Positions 21,195 through 31,203 of a stretch of DNA of 64,000 nucleotides are shown in pieces. Each line of letters starts with the position of its first letter. Position 1 is the stretch's first letter. The notes below the pieces were generated by a model. It saw nothing but the letters and a program-made list of their open reading frames with translations, did not search any database and was not told the origin of the DNA. The DNA is from Philonthus cognatus (lineage: Eukaryota; Arthropoda; Insecta; Coleoptera; Staphylinidae): NCBI GenBank assembly GCA_932526585.2, contig OW052248.1, positions 45,077,287 through 45,141,286 on the forward strand, in the 5' to 3' direction. A program made the position numbers and the translations under genes.

Positions 21195-21352
21195 ATTATT
21201 TGCAGTATCAACTAATAACCAGTGAAATCTTAACCAAGTGTGTAATTTACTAAAAGTGTTTTATACGCGTGGCGCATGAAGTAAAATTTTGAGTTTATTA
21301 TTTGCATTGTCAACTAATAACCAGTAAAATCTTATCCAAGTATGTTATTTAC
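21195..21352. repeat. Short tandem duplication around a half hairpin
   Basis: ATTATTTGCAGTATCAACTA with ATAACCAGTGAAATCTTAAC (21195-21250) recurs as ATTATTTGCATTGTCAACTA with ATAACCAGTAAAATCTTATC (21296-21340), separated by a half hairpin (21259-21296). The second copy is the target of the hAT-like element. Confidence 0.75.
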
Positions 21353-21662
21353 CAGAGCTGGGCAGAATTCGAATCATTCAGGATTCAAATCCTGGATTCG
21401 AATCCTTTAAGAGGATTCAAAAGAGGCATTCGAATACTTTAGTTCTACTGGATTCGTGATCCGGATTCGTTAGATTTTTTCAAGAGGATTCATATTCGAA
21501 TCTAAATGTGGGTGATTGGAATCCTTATAAAAGGATTAGAATATTTATAAAAGGATTCGAATACTTACAAAAGGTTTTGAATCGTCAAAAATAATTCGAA
21601 TTAGTAGTGAGGATTAACATGAAAAATTTGTTTTGTGCGTTTTTTTAATTTCTCGTTAAATC

Positions 21663-21832
21663 ACTGTTTTATACGCGTGGCGCAAGAAGTAAAATTTCGA
21701 GTTTAGAAAAGCCTCGTGAAAATTTGTCTCGGGTCGCTGCGCGACCCTCGACAAATTTTCTACGCGGGACTTTTCTAAACTTGAAATTTTACTTCATGCT
21801 TAGTCTGGGAGTGGAAACGCTCGTTCGAAACT
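21663..21832 (-). repeat. Hairpin-family copy inside the hAT-like element
   Basis: Inner stem: GTCTCGGGTCGC with GCGACCCTCGAC. Its CCACTCCC end faces the inner side of the element, opposite to the usual head-to-head pairs. Confidence 0.9.
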
Positions 21833-22384
21833 TCAAACTGAATGATTTGATAAGAACATTAAATGACTGAAAATGTTTTTAAAGATAATAATCTAGTTTT
21901 AATTTTTTTTTTATATTATTTGAAGTAAAACTAACATGGTAGCCACAATCTGAAACGTTTAATTTTTCCGGCATTTCCCTGATTCAAGATTTTTTTCCCT
22001 GACCTTTTAATATAACTTTCTTCTGTGGGAAACCCCCATTTTGTTAAATTGTTTTCATTGTTTTTGTCAATATTTAAGTTAATTTTATAAATTTTTACGT
22101 GTTTTGTAATTTTCCTGCTGAATATGACAAATTTAATAAAATCATATAGCTTTTTTGTTAGTGTTTAGGTCAATTTGAATAAAAAATTTTGACTATTCTC
22201 GGACCCCCGGTTTTAATGATTTTCAGTGAATTTATTATTTACATGATTTTTAGGCATTCTCCATTTTAATAATAATAATAATAATAATTCGTTTATTTCC
22301 CAACAGATACAAAGGATCTAATAACAGGGAAAATATATCAAACAAACATTTTATAATAGAGTTCAATTTAAAGTTTTGAACGGG

Positions 22385-22535
22385 TGTTTCCACTCCCAGG
22401 CTAAGCATGAAGTAAAATTTCGAGTTTAGAAAAGCCCCGTGAAAATTTGTCGAGGGTCGCGCAGCGCCCCGAGACAAATTTTCGGGCTTTTCTAAACTCG
22501 AAATTTTACTTCATGCGCCACGCGTACAAAACACT
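22385..22535 (+). repeat. Hairpin-family copy inside the hAT-like element
   Basis: Inner stem: GTCGAGGGTCGCGC with GCGCCCCGAGAC. It faces 21663-21832 with its CCACTCCC end. A run of AAT triplets (22267-22288) lies just upstream. Confidence 0.9.
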
Positions 22536-23054
22536 GATTTGAAGTGAAGTTAAAAAACACACAAATACATCTTTAATCAGAGTAACAGGGAATCAGATAT
22601 TTAGTCTGTTATCAACGATGTTCAGTGTTAATAATAAATAATTAGGTTTTAAATATTTTTGTTAAAACAACTGGTAACGATATTTATATATTAATGGTTG
22701 CGTAAAAATAATAAAATCAAATTCATTCTTAAAGTATTTGTATTCGTGATTCGAAAAAACAGGATTCGAATCTTTGATTCGAATCATATTTATCTCTTAC
22801 GAATCCTTTATTCGAGTATTCGTGATTCGAATCATATTAGGTGATTCGGATTTGTGATTCGAATCCGTTTTACGAGGATTCGTCCCAGCTCTGTTATTTA
22901 CTAAAAGTGTTGATATGGAATTTTACCAAATAACAGCCTCGGCCATTAAATTTTAGATTATATTATTTTGAATACCAGATATGTCGGTTTCGTTGTGGCT
23001 TACGTTTAGCTTGGTTTAAACTGCATTAGGGTTAAAATAAAAAATAAAAGTCAT

Positions 23055-23440
23055 AAAATACATATCCAGTTTTAAAACTGTAAGAATTGTTGAAACTGTC
23101 AAAAAGTGATGAGATGCCTAAAATTGCGAGCATTCTGAAAGAGTGTGAAGAATTTATTGAAGCATATATTCGATTTTTTTTATTAAATAGGCAGTATATT
23201 TTCAACATAATTATAAATTAGTGTTTTATACGCGTGGCACATGAAATAAAATTTCGAGTTTAGAAAAGCCTGAAAATGTGGTTGGTCGCGTATAAAGTTC
23301 TATACATAAAAAAATGGTGCAGTCGGTGCGGCGCAGTCAATTTTCTATAAAGAAAGTATCCCAAAGTATCCCAATTTGAGATAGCTTCTCTGTAGACTGG
23401 ATGAAAGGCTTTATTTCTATACCGATTTTTTATCTGTTGA
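23055..23440. repeat. Inverted block, partner of 20233-20612, with half hairpin
   Basis: AAGAATTGTTGAAACTGTC, TTTATTGAAGCATATATTCG and TAGGCAGTATATT mirror the 20.2-20.4 kb block. A half hairpin (AGTGTTTTATACGCGTGGCA, 23221-23290) follows. Then GGTGCAGTCGGTGCGGCGCA and AGCTTCTCTGTAGACTGGAT mirror 20.41-20.52 kb. Confidence 0.8.
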
Positions 23441-23459
23441 TATATTTATAATAAGGAGG

Positions 23460-23820
23460 ATTTATGTATCTTTAAGATATATCAGTCAGGTGGGTAACGT
23501 ACACAAATGGCTATTGGAACACGGAAGGCGAGGTGCGCTTTCAGGAAAATGATGCCTCAACAATGGTCTGGCCGTGCAAAGAGATAACGTGATGTTACAG
23601 TATTATTTTTCCATTGTGCTTGCCCCTTTTTTCAGCCTGAAAAGCACCCACTTTCACGTAAACATCAACTCACACACGTACACAAGCACGGCAAGATAAA
23701 GCTTTTTGGTGATATTAAAACGCGAATTTTCAGGTGGTTTACAAAATGCTTCACGCCTCAGATAAATCTTTATTCTACGTATGTGTGTGTTAATACACAT
23801 ACATATCATAAAATCAATGA
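23460..23820. other. Non-repetitive stretch without recognised gene
   Basis: It contains GGAAGGCGAGGTGCGCTTTC and GTGCTTGCCCCTTTTTTCAG. No convincing reading frame or structured repeat was found. Confidence 0.35.
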
Positions 23821-23825
23821 GATAT

Positions 23826-24300
23826 GAAAGGAAGAAAAATTGATAGCATTATTTTATTTATAAATGAAATTGCCAATTCTTGGTTGCAGAATACTTCAAA
23901 CATTAAAAGTGCGATTCTTTTCGCAATCTACAACAAGTTAGTCTTACAAAGACTATATCAAACACTCATTGAAACAACTACTTCCCGAGCTAATACCCCG
24001 ACGGACATTGAATTACACAACAAGTGTCCGCTGTTACATGCAGTAACCTACAGCAACAATTTGAGTCAAATTATTCAGGCCGTCTATAGATGGCCTGAAT
24101 AGATGGCCTGAATAATTTGACTCAAATTGTTGCATTTGCAGTAGGTTACTGCATGTAACAGCGGACACTTGTTGTGTAATTCAATGTCCGTCGGGGTATT
24201 AGCTCGGGAAGTAGTTGTTTCAATGAGTGTTTGATATAGTCTTTGTAAGACTAACTTGTTGTAGATTGCGAAAAGAATCGCACTTTTAATATTATTTTAT
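23826..24300 (-). mobile_element. Family C repeat copy 2, near-perfect palindrome
   Basis: Arms 23904-24083 and 24104-24290 are almost identical inverted copies of the family C body (GAAACAACTACTTCCCGAGC; CGACGGACATTGAATTACAC). The centre reads GTCTATAGATGGCCTGAATA then GATGGCCTG. In family C the TATAGATGGCC sequence begins directly after the hammerhead cleavage site; the ribozyme itself is missing here. The plus-strand 92-aa frame parallels that at 16551. Confidence 0.8.
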
Positions 24301-24539
24301 TTGTTTAAATATTAAAGGACAAGTCAAATTTTAAATTCAATCATGCTGTTCATTCTACCCTAGCCAAGGGGTTCCACAAGGTTCTCCCATATCTCCTTAA
24401 TTTTTCAATTAACATACTTTCGACCTATATAACCCAGATCCCTACACCAATCACTCACAGATTAGTCACCAACCAAATACTATCATTTATTCTTCATCAC
24501 TCATACATCATAAATTTGAACTAAAAAATCAGACCAGAA

Positions 24540-24900
24540 AGACCTCAAGTCGATAGCCACGTAGCAACCTCAGCGAATACCCGGCACTCTCGTCTACGAG
24601 AGGATCCATACTGGGTGGAAGACATCATCAGGGATTTGCCTACCTCAGTAATACTAGACTACCAAGACAAGGTGGGATGGTTGAGCTGAGGATGGGTGAC
24701 CCGTAGTGGGAGGCAGCACAATGGGCCTAATGAGGTCTAAGTGCAGTGCAGCAATGCGCACCCCCCTTATACCAGAGATACCAGCCCAGTAGCAATGTGA
24801 ATATTTAAGATGTGAAACTATGTTTCTTTATATAATTAATGTACATATTTGCCCATAAAGATGTCAAGTAGTTGTAGTACTAAAGGGCTTCTGCCTGGTT
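24540..24900. other. Unidentified GC-richer block with rRNA- or LINE-like look
   Basis: It contains GAATACCCGGCACTCTCGTC, CATACTGGGTGGAAGACATC and AGTGGGAGGCAGCACAATGG. It is unlike the other unique islands in base composition, and no frame is open through it. I cannot assign it; an untranslated LINE end is possible. Confidence 0.3.
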
Positions 24901-25029
24901 CCATAAACTTCAAATTAATAAGACTTTAGTGCTAAATTATATTTTAAAACAATTTATTTTTGATTTTATGAACATTTTGCTTTCCATTTTTGTATGTTAT
25001 CATTTTGTGGTAAATACAAAAAAATTTAG

Positions 25030-25310
25030 TGGGTGTCGAGTTTTATATATTACAAGAAGTGCGTCGCGATTTGTTCGAGGGGGGAGGTCGCGCGAGCGCC
25101 CACAGCATCTTCTTGTGAGTTCCAAAATTTATTACGATCTAGATTGAATCTCGCGAATTCCTTAAAGTTTATCCCGGATGCCCGGAAGCCGAGAAGAGCA
25201 TTATGATTTACCCGGGTTACTCGAAACCGACCTCGTGCGACTCTAATACACCCCCCATTCTTACGCAATCTCCTCAAAACCAAACCGGAAATTAAAGCAC
25301 ACATCGAATG
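25030..25310. other. Unique GC- and CpG-richer island
   Basis: GTGCGTCGCGATTTGTTCG, GGAGGTCGCGCGAGCGCCC and ACCGACCTCGTGCGACTC are in non-repetitive DNA. The short frames on both strands carry no family motif. Confidence 0.35.
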
Positions 25311-25459
25311 TTTTCAATTGGAAATTACACTGCAAATATTGTAAAAAAATTCAGTCAGAAAGAAAATGAAATCGAGTATACTTGTATAGTAGAAAATGTA
25401 AACATCAAATATAATATATGATTGATAGATTTTTTCTATTAATTCTTTGTTTTATAAAA

Positions 25460-26140
25460 GAGTTCAATTTAAAGATTTAAACGATTGTTTTCCATTCCCA
25501 GATTAAGGATGAAGTAAAATTTCGAGTTTAGAAAAGCCTTCAAATTTGGTTTCGTCGCGTAGCGCGAAGCGCGGAGCGACCAAACCAAATTTTCAGGCTT
25601 TTCTAAACTAGAAATTTTACTTCATGCGCCACGCGTATAAACCAGTGTTTTATACGCGTGGCGCATGAAGTAAAATGGAAATGGCTTCGCGCTACGCGAC
25701 CAAACCAAATTTTCAGGCTTTTCTAAACTCGAAATTTTACTTCATCCTTAATCTGGGAATGGAAAACAATCGTTTATATCTTTAAATTTTAAGCGAAGTT
25801 CAAAATATACGTCTTTAGCATACTGCTTTAGTAGCATATTATAAACTTCGCAATATTTCAGTGTTTTAGACGCGTGGCGCATGAAGTAAAATTTCGAGTT
25901 TAGAAAAGCCTGAAAATTTGGTTTGGTCACTCCGCGCTTGGCGCTACGCAACCAAACCAAATTTTCAGATTTTTTAAAACTCGAAATTTTACTTCATGCT
26001 TAATCTGGGAGTGAAGAACACACATTTTAAGCTATCAATTGAAATCTTTTAATAAACACCCAATATCTGAAGATTTACAGCATATACACTGTAAATTCGG
26101 AGATGTGTACTTAAAGTAAAACTCCCTGTATATACAATAA
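25460..26140. mobile_element. Foldback-type element with three hairpin copies
   Basis: Copies at 25482-25644, 25643-25771 (arm truncated at GTAAAATGGAAATGGC) and 25859-26020. Outer text is AGTTCAATTTAAAGATTTAA on the left; on the right AAGCTATCAATTGAAATC, GATTTACAGCATATACACTG and a terminal ACTCCCTGTATATACA. The same right terminus is seen near 5270 and 43260, which defines an element end. Confidence 0.75.
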
Positions 26141-26244
26141 ATTATATAAATATTGATACTTATGAAAAAAAGCAAGTACCAAAATGATTCTTTTTCCACT
26201 TAAATGGAAATTAAATTGAAATAAAATTATGTTAAAAACAATTA

Positions 26245-26335
26245 GTTTTAAATCAGTGTTTTAAATGTGTTTAAAAACACGTGTTATGTTTTAAACAGTA
26301 GTGTTTGAAACGTTTAAATTGTTTAAAATATGATT
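26245..26335. repeat. TTTAAAACA/TGTTTAAA simple-like repeat
   Basis: GTTTTAAATGTGTTTAAAAA, CACGTGTTATGTTTTAAACA and GTTTGAAACGTTTAAATTG are variants of a 10-13 bp motif also found at 37960-38045 and 38870-38985. Confidence 0.6.
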
Positions 26336-26492
26336 TTTTTATAATGAGATGTTTGTTGAATAAGTCATTTGATTTGAAGCCCTTGAAAATTTTATAATAT
26401 TTTAACATCCTTCATAATTTATTTGACAATTTTAACGCCACTTTTCGCAACAATAAAAAACGAATGAGCTGCTTTTGAACCTAAGAATGAAT

Positions 26493-26608
26493 CAGTGTTC
26501 TACACGCGTGGCGCATGAAGTAAAATTTCGAGTTTAGAAAAACCAAATTTTCAGACTTTTATAAACTCGAAATTTTACTATAAGCTTAATCAAGGAGTAG
26601 AAGACACT
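26493..26608 (-). repeat. Hairpin-family repeat without GC-rich tip
   Basis: AGTGTTCTACACGCGTGGCG leads into the arm; the arms meet at AAACCAAATTTTCAGAC. It ends CAAGGAGTAGAAGACACTCG. Confidence 0.85.
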
Positions 26609-26699
26609 CGCTCGAATGATAATAAGTTAACTTAAAAATACATGCAGATTTGTAATCAGTAATGATTATTTTGTTTTAAAGTTGACATTTTAGTGAAAA

Positions 26700-26945
26700 A
26701 AAAAATCACCCAAATTATTAGGATATTTTGCGAAAATTTAATGTATTTTATGGTAATTCAATCCTTAAATTTCTCAGAGTTTGTTGAAAAAATAATCAAT
26801 TCTGTTAGAATTTTGTTGAAAAAAATCACCCAGTTTATTCAGATATTTTGTAAAAACTCATTATATTATTAAATATCTCTAAAGTTTTTAGATTTTGTTG
26901 AAATAATAATCAATGTTATTACATTATTTGCTGACGTTTTGTCAA
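26700..26945. repeat. Two-copy tandem repeat, about 120 bp
   Basis: AATCACCCAAATTATTAGGA at 26704 and AATCACCCAGTTTATTCAGA at 26824; both are followed by TATTTTG and TTTGTTGAAAWAATAATCAA. Confidence 0.7.
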
Positions 26946-27059
26946 AAAGTCGCTTGTTAGTTTAGTTTAGTTTATTAAAGAGAAATCTCCTACTAAATTA
27001 ATATACATAAAAAAAGAGTAGAAATAAACAAATAACATTTGAAATAAAATGAAAATAAA

Positions 27060-27150
27060 TGTTGCAGTGTTCAACAATTAAAGTGAAACCCTCCCAACTC
27101 TGTTGTTTTATTTCAAATAGTATTATGGAGTTTCATCATGTATCCGCCTC
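27060..27150 (+). repeat. Penelope-type end fragment, inverse of 29990-30105
   Basis: TTGCAGTGTTCAACAATTAA and AGTGAAACCCTCCCAACTCT match, in reverse, AGAGGGTTTCACTTTTATTT and TTGAACACTGCAGCATG near 30020-30055. The hammerhead-like part is lost here. Confidence 0.55.
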
Positions 27151-27351
27151 ATCAATTAAATATATAAACAAATAAGAAAAAAATATAACTTAATTCATGT
27201 AACTTATGTAAAATATTGTAATGCTTAAAGTGGACATTTTTAACATTTTAAACATTATAAGATTCTACATAACTCAACAAAATATATTGAAAAAGTATGA
27301 TAAATTAAAAAATAATAATAATTCATCAATCCATCAAAATCTCGCAGACTC

Positions 27352-27405
27352 GCACTTTTGATGTTTTGAAGTATTCTACAACTTATTGGCAATTTCATTC
27401 ATACT
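27352..27405 (-). repeat. Family C scrap
   Basis: CGCACTTTTGATGTTTTGAA and GTATTCTACAACTTATTGGC match the distal end of family C (plus AATTTCATT). Confidence 0.6.
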
Positions 27406-27479
27406 TATGTATAATACGCTTTTCTTATGATATATTAAAAATTGGAATATTCTGTAGTAATTTGTAAAATAAAAAAATA

Positions 27480-27790
27480 TAAAAACTGAATAATGCAAAC
27501 GGCGATAATTTTCAATTACCGTACGCGTCCGTGAATCTGCGAAACCGGAACCTGACGCGCAATAAAATCGCGCCCCATGAAAATCAACAATAAACATTTT
27601 ACGGGCGCCATTACGCGCAAATGTTATTCGCGCTCGAAAATTATTAATTCCAGTTTACCCCGGGATGCGCGCACATTCGCGAAATTCGGTTAATTACGCC
27701 GGCGACATGTGCCGATCCGAATTTCGAATAAATGTTGTTTCCCGGTACACACGTTTTTAATGGGGGGGAAAGGTTGCCAATTAAACCTGG
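27480..27790. other. CpG-rich unique island
   Basis: It is dense in CpG (ACCGTACGCGTCCGTG; ATTACGCGCAAATGTTATTC; GATGCGCGCACATTCGCG; TTACGCCGGCGACATG), in contrast to its AT-rich surroundings. There is no gene-like frame; the 73-aa minus-strand frame is not recognised. Candidate regulatory DNA (inference). Confidence 0.4.
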
Positions 27791-27799
27791 GTTTATTGG

Positions 27800-28485
27800 A
27801 AAATTAAAGGTCTATTTTATGTAGGGAGGGTAATGCGTATATGAAACGGGTTCGTTTATTGTTTGGTTATTTCTGAAATTACTCGAGAAGTGTACATACA
27901 TGTAAAAATGTAAGGAATGGACAGACAAAAAATTGCTAGATGGAATATTTGAGAAAATTCTAGTTTAATCCACTTATCTCCGATTTCGCCAACTTTAGTT
28001 AAAACTTATTCAAAGACTACATTTATTTGTCAATTGAAATAGACATTTTCGATGCCATCAAGTAATAAAATGTAAACTGATTGATATTTTGATATTGATG
28101 TTATTATATGATAGTCATTAAATAACTAATAAGTGTCAATAAACTGTCAACATTTTGATTGCTTTGAAAAACAAATTACATATCTTATATTAAGTCGTAC
28201 CAGTTGGTGAATCTCGGAAACTTCAAATAAATTGAACTATATGTCATTAGGTAGTGTCACATTACGATGTATGTTTCTGAAGTCAGAACCTACTGGGATG
28301 CCGACAGTTTATAGACACCCGTTACTTTTCAGTTTAACTGGCGTTGGTGAAACAGCATTATTCATGTTAATTAGGGGCTTAAAATGTTTTATAGTTAAAA
28401 GATGTTTAAAAAAATATTAAATATACTAGATACGCAACTCGTTTAAAATACTTAATACAAGTGTTTGCTGTGTCATAGGGGGAAG
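27800..28485. other. AT-rich unique DNA, no gene recognised
   Basis: The 62-aa plus-strand frame at 28232 is short and featureless. No repeats of the families described here were found. Confidence 0.35.
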
Positions 28486-28489
28486 GTAC

Positions 28490-29560
28490 CACAAATGCAC
28501 TTTCAGTTAGTTTAGGGGTTTGGGGATGGGGAGCACGAGCAACTAGTCCTTAAAACACCAATCCAAAACAACAAATTTATTTACACAAAAAAAACACAGC
28601 AACAAAAAAAAACACAGCAAAAAAAAACCTCAGCAGCAAATAATAATTAATATGTGGGCATAGTGGGCGTGAACAGTGGCAGCCTGGTCGTCAGAGGTGG
28701 TAAGTAGCGGTAGCGAAATCCGGACGAAAACGGCAAAGTCCGGTATACGACGATAAGGTCCGGATGGCTTCGGGATAGTTCGGATGTATCCGGAAGGCGT
28801 CAACGAAGTCCGGAGAGCAGAAATAAAGATCGGATGCCGTCGGAATAATACGGAAGGCGTCGTCGGGAGTCGAGCGGTGTCGGAAAAAGTCCGGAGGGTT
28901 CCGGAAAGCATCAACCAAAGGCTGCCGGAGTGATTGAAGGCGGCACTGGGAGCAATTCCGGTTCTTCTGATTAGTGCACTTACAATAATCAAAGAAAAGT
29001 TACACAAAAAAAATGAAGTTGAAAAGTACTTAAACACCACACTCTGCACTTGTATAAACTTGTTGCCGCTTTTGTTACTGGTTTGCAACTGATGAAGAAG
29101 TGCCGTCCTCCATTATTTAAATGCCGAAAACGAGAGTGGAGAGGGGTAGTTTTCTTGGTGGCTGGATGGTAACACCGGCCGAAATTCGCCGAATCCGTCG
29201 CAATTACAGGCATTTGACGACTCTCAAGAATTTCGGAATCTCATCTAATCCGTTCTTTGGAAAGGAGAATGCGAATAATTACACAAATCTCTTTTTCGAA
29301 AAACGGACTGCCGCTGGTCACCAATCCTCCCTCTAGGAGGTCTGCTCCTGGAGTGCACTCCAGGTGTTCAGACTCTAGTCTTTATACAAAGTACCCGAGA
29401 TAATCTCCGATCGGTCCTCAGGTAATTGCTGGAGATAAACTCATTTTATATACAAAAAAAATAAAATTATAAATTTAATTTTTGTTGCCGACGATTGAAA
29501 GAATCGCCGGTAACAGCTGTATTTTAGCTTAGTTCATAGAAGTAGAAAAACCTTGAATTT
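28490..29560. other. GC-rich block with iterated CCGGA motif, unidentified
   Basis: From 28720 to 28920 a degenerate TCCGGA/TTCGGA motif recurs about every 15-25 bp (AAGTCCGG, GTCCGGATGGCTTCGG, TTCGGATGTATCCGG, AGTCCGGAGAG). Frames of up to 152 aa (minus, 28630-29088) arise from this and give low-complexity S/T/P/R protein. Further on, CTGGAGTGCACTCCAG (29347-29363) is a perfect palindrome, and GCCGACGATTGAAAGAATCG lies at 29486. It might be a mobile-element end region; I cannot name it. Confidence 0.4.
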
Positions 29561-29639
29561 CCTAGAATGTTCCATCTAACAAATATACTACGATCTTTCT
29601 TTGGTTTTTTACTGAGAACTTTTCATACGTTTTCTGTTT

Positions 29640-29990
29640 ACTAATAAAAAAAGTTTGTCAGCAGTGGCAGAACAAGGACGAATCAAACTTCCTGGAAGCA
29701 GCGAAAGCGGAGCAATTACGCAATTTTAAGCTGTCCTTAATAATTAACTTGAAATTAATTAACCGCACAGTGTCGGGGAACGTCGTCCTGAAAACTTCTG
29801 CCGAGGCTGGAACTAAACTTAACGGCGCACGGATCCAATTATAATTTCTAATCAATTCAACCGTGCACACGCTAAAATTACACCCGGCAATATTATTTAA
29901 TTAATTTAATAATCGTAATTCCCATTAACAAATCTTGCAAACGTCAATCGATTAAATCAACAACATTTTCATATACAAGTAACAATTATA
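29640..29990. other. Unique island, GC-richer first half
   Basis: GCAGCGAAAGCGGAGCAATT and GACGTTCCCCGACACTG (reverse) lie in non-repetitive DNA. The 70-aa minus-strand frame is without recognisable features. Confidence 0.3.
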
Positions 29991-30105
29991 TTATTATTTG
30001 AAATGAAACAACCAAGTTGAGAGGGTTTCACTTTTATTTTTGAACACTGCAGCATGTTTCACCACACAGTGGCTTTATCAGATCAGATAGATAAATACTG
30101 ATTTT
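29990..30105 (-). repeat. Penelope-type end with decayed hammerhead-like core
   Basis: The minus strand reads CTGATAA (box 1, one change from CTGANGA), a stem II of GCCAC-TGT-GTGGT, then GAAAC and ATGCTGCAG. Downstream CACTGCAGCATG and AGTGAAACCCTCTCAACTTG are shared with 27060-27115. The loss of the box 1 G suggests an inactive motif. Confidence 0.5.
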
Positions 30106-30208
30106 GCAAATTACATACAAGTAAAGCCTTATATACTAATGAAACTACGGGAGAAGGAAGAATGGAATTAACAAGGTAATTAGGCTGAAATTAATACCGT
30201 GCGATCGG

Positions 30209-30660
30209 TAAAAACATGATTTAGAGTAGGTTTTGAATTTTAAACAGCGGCGGCTCGCCTCCTAACTTCAGGGTAGGCCGTGCCTTGGCGCTGTGGGCAA
30301 CCCTGAAATTAGGCCGCGAGCCGCCGCTGTTTAAAATTCAAAACCTACTCTAAATCATGTTTTTAACGAAAATTTGCGGTTGGGATCGCGCTTTATTAAT
30401 ACAAGGAATTGCACAATAAAGTCACATTAGAATAACGGATACATATTACCTTGTGTCTATGGCCTACCCTGAAGTTAGGCTGCGAGTCGCCGCTGATTTT
30501 AAATTAGGTTGGCACTGACTGTTAACACATAGTTTACCATAACCTCAAATGTATACCATCATTCAATTAGCATTCTGGGCAACCGCACAAAAAAAATGCC
30601 GCCTACTCTAAATCATAATTTAGATGATTGCACGGTAGAAACAAATTTTGAGCAAAACTA
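30209..30660. repeat. Palindromic repeat with GC-rich arms
   Basis: Arms 30209-30280 and 30295-30365: AAAAACATGATTTAGAGTAG...AACAGCGGCGGCTCG against CGAGCCGCCGCTGTT...CTACTCTAAATCATGTTTTT, centred on GGCCGTGCCTTGGCGC. The flank to 30660 repeats related pieces in other arrangements (TGGCCTACCCTGAAGTTAGG at 30459; GCCTACTCTAAATCATAATT at 30602). Confidence 0.75.
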
Positions 30661-30919
30661 AATATTAATTAAGTGGGAGTTGTTAATTTCTATGTTTTTG
30701 AATTTTACCTTTTTACCTAATCGTGATTAACTTCTGAACCACAATTAGGTACCTGCAGTGCAAGTGTGCATTAGTGTTCCAAGTTTAAATAGTATTATAA
30801 AATAAAATGGAAAATTCTGTTGAGAAATTGAATAATTATAATATAAATCATGAGTTTTATATATATTTTTTACATATTATATTAGTGACGAACGTAATAA
30901 ATTTCAAGAGATTTTATAA

Positions 30920-30940
30920 GTGTGTGTGTGTGTGTGTGTT
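30920..30940. repeat. GT dinucleotide microsatellite
   Basis: About ten GT units; a CA run lies 230 bp downstream. Confidence 0.9.
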
Positions 30941-31170
30941 GGCAATGTCCATTGTTCTGAAGCGTGGAATTATCTCAAAGAGCGAGAGGCACTGTCTGCT
31001 GTTGAATTATGGTCTGCTTATAAATAATATACCGATATATTATTTTAGAATCTGTGTGTAACGGGCGGCGATTTACTACGAACATACGAACACAGGAACT
31101 GTTCACATATACTTTGTGGCAATTCTTCAACTTTCAAGTAGCAGGGAATAAACTCGCGGATTCTTAAAGA

Positions 31171-31203
31171 CACACACACACACACACACACATACACACA
31201 CAG
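31171..31203. repeat. CA dinucleotide microsatellite
   Basis: CA repeat interrupted once (CATACACACACA). Confidence 0.9.

Larger units (their letters stand above)
21353..22893. mobile_element. hAT-like non-autonomous transposon, 1541 bp
   Basis: The ends CAGAGCTGGGCAGAATTCG and CGAGGATTCGTCCCAGCTCTG (terminal 10 bp perfect) are flanked by identical 8-bp duplications TTATTTAC (21345-21352 and 22894-22901). An 8-bp duplication with CAGAGNTGGG-type ends is typical of hAT elements. Subterminal zones are rich in GATTCGAATC motifs on both sides. There is no transposase frame. Hairpin copies lie at 21663-21832 and 22385-22535. A second, truncated copy is at 9009-9469. Confidence 0.9.

Noticed and set aside
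24540..24800. 5S or other rRNA/snRNA gene
   Set aside because: No recognisable 5S internal control region or snRNA motif; left as unidentified.
28630..29088. 152-aa minus-strand open frame
   Set aside because: Created by the iterated TCCGGA motif; low-complexity product, overlapping frames on both strands, no recognisable domain.
29090..29125. Possible hammerhead box CTGATGA at 29089
   Set aside because: No GAAAC box at a suitable distance and no stem II; chance match.
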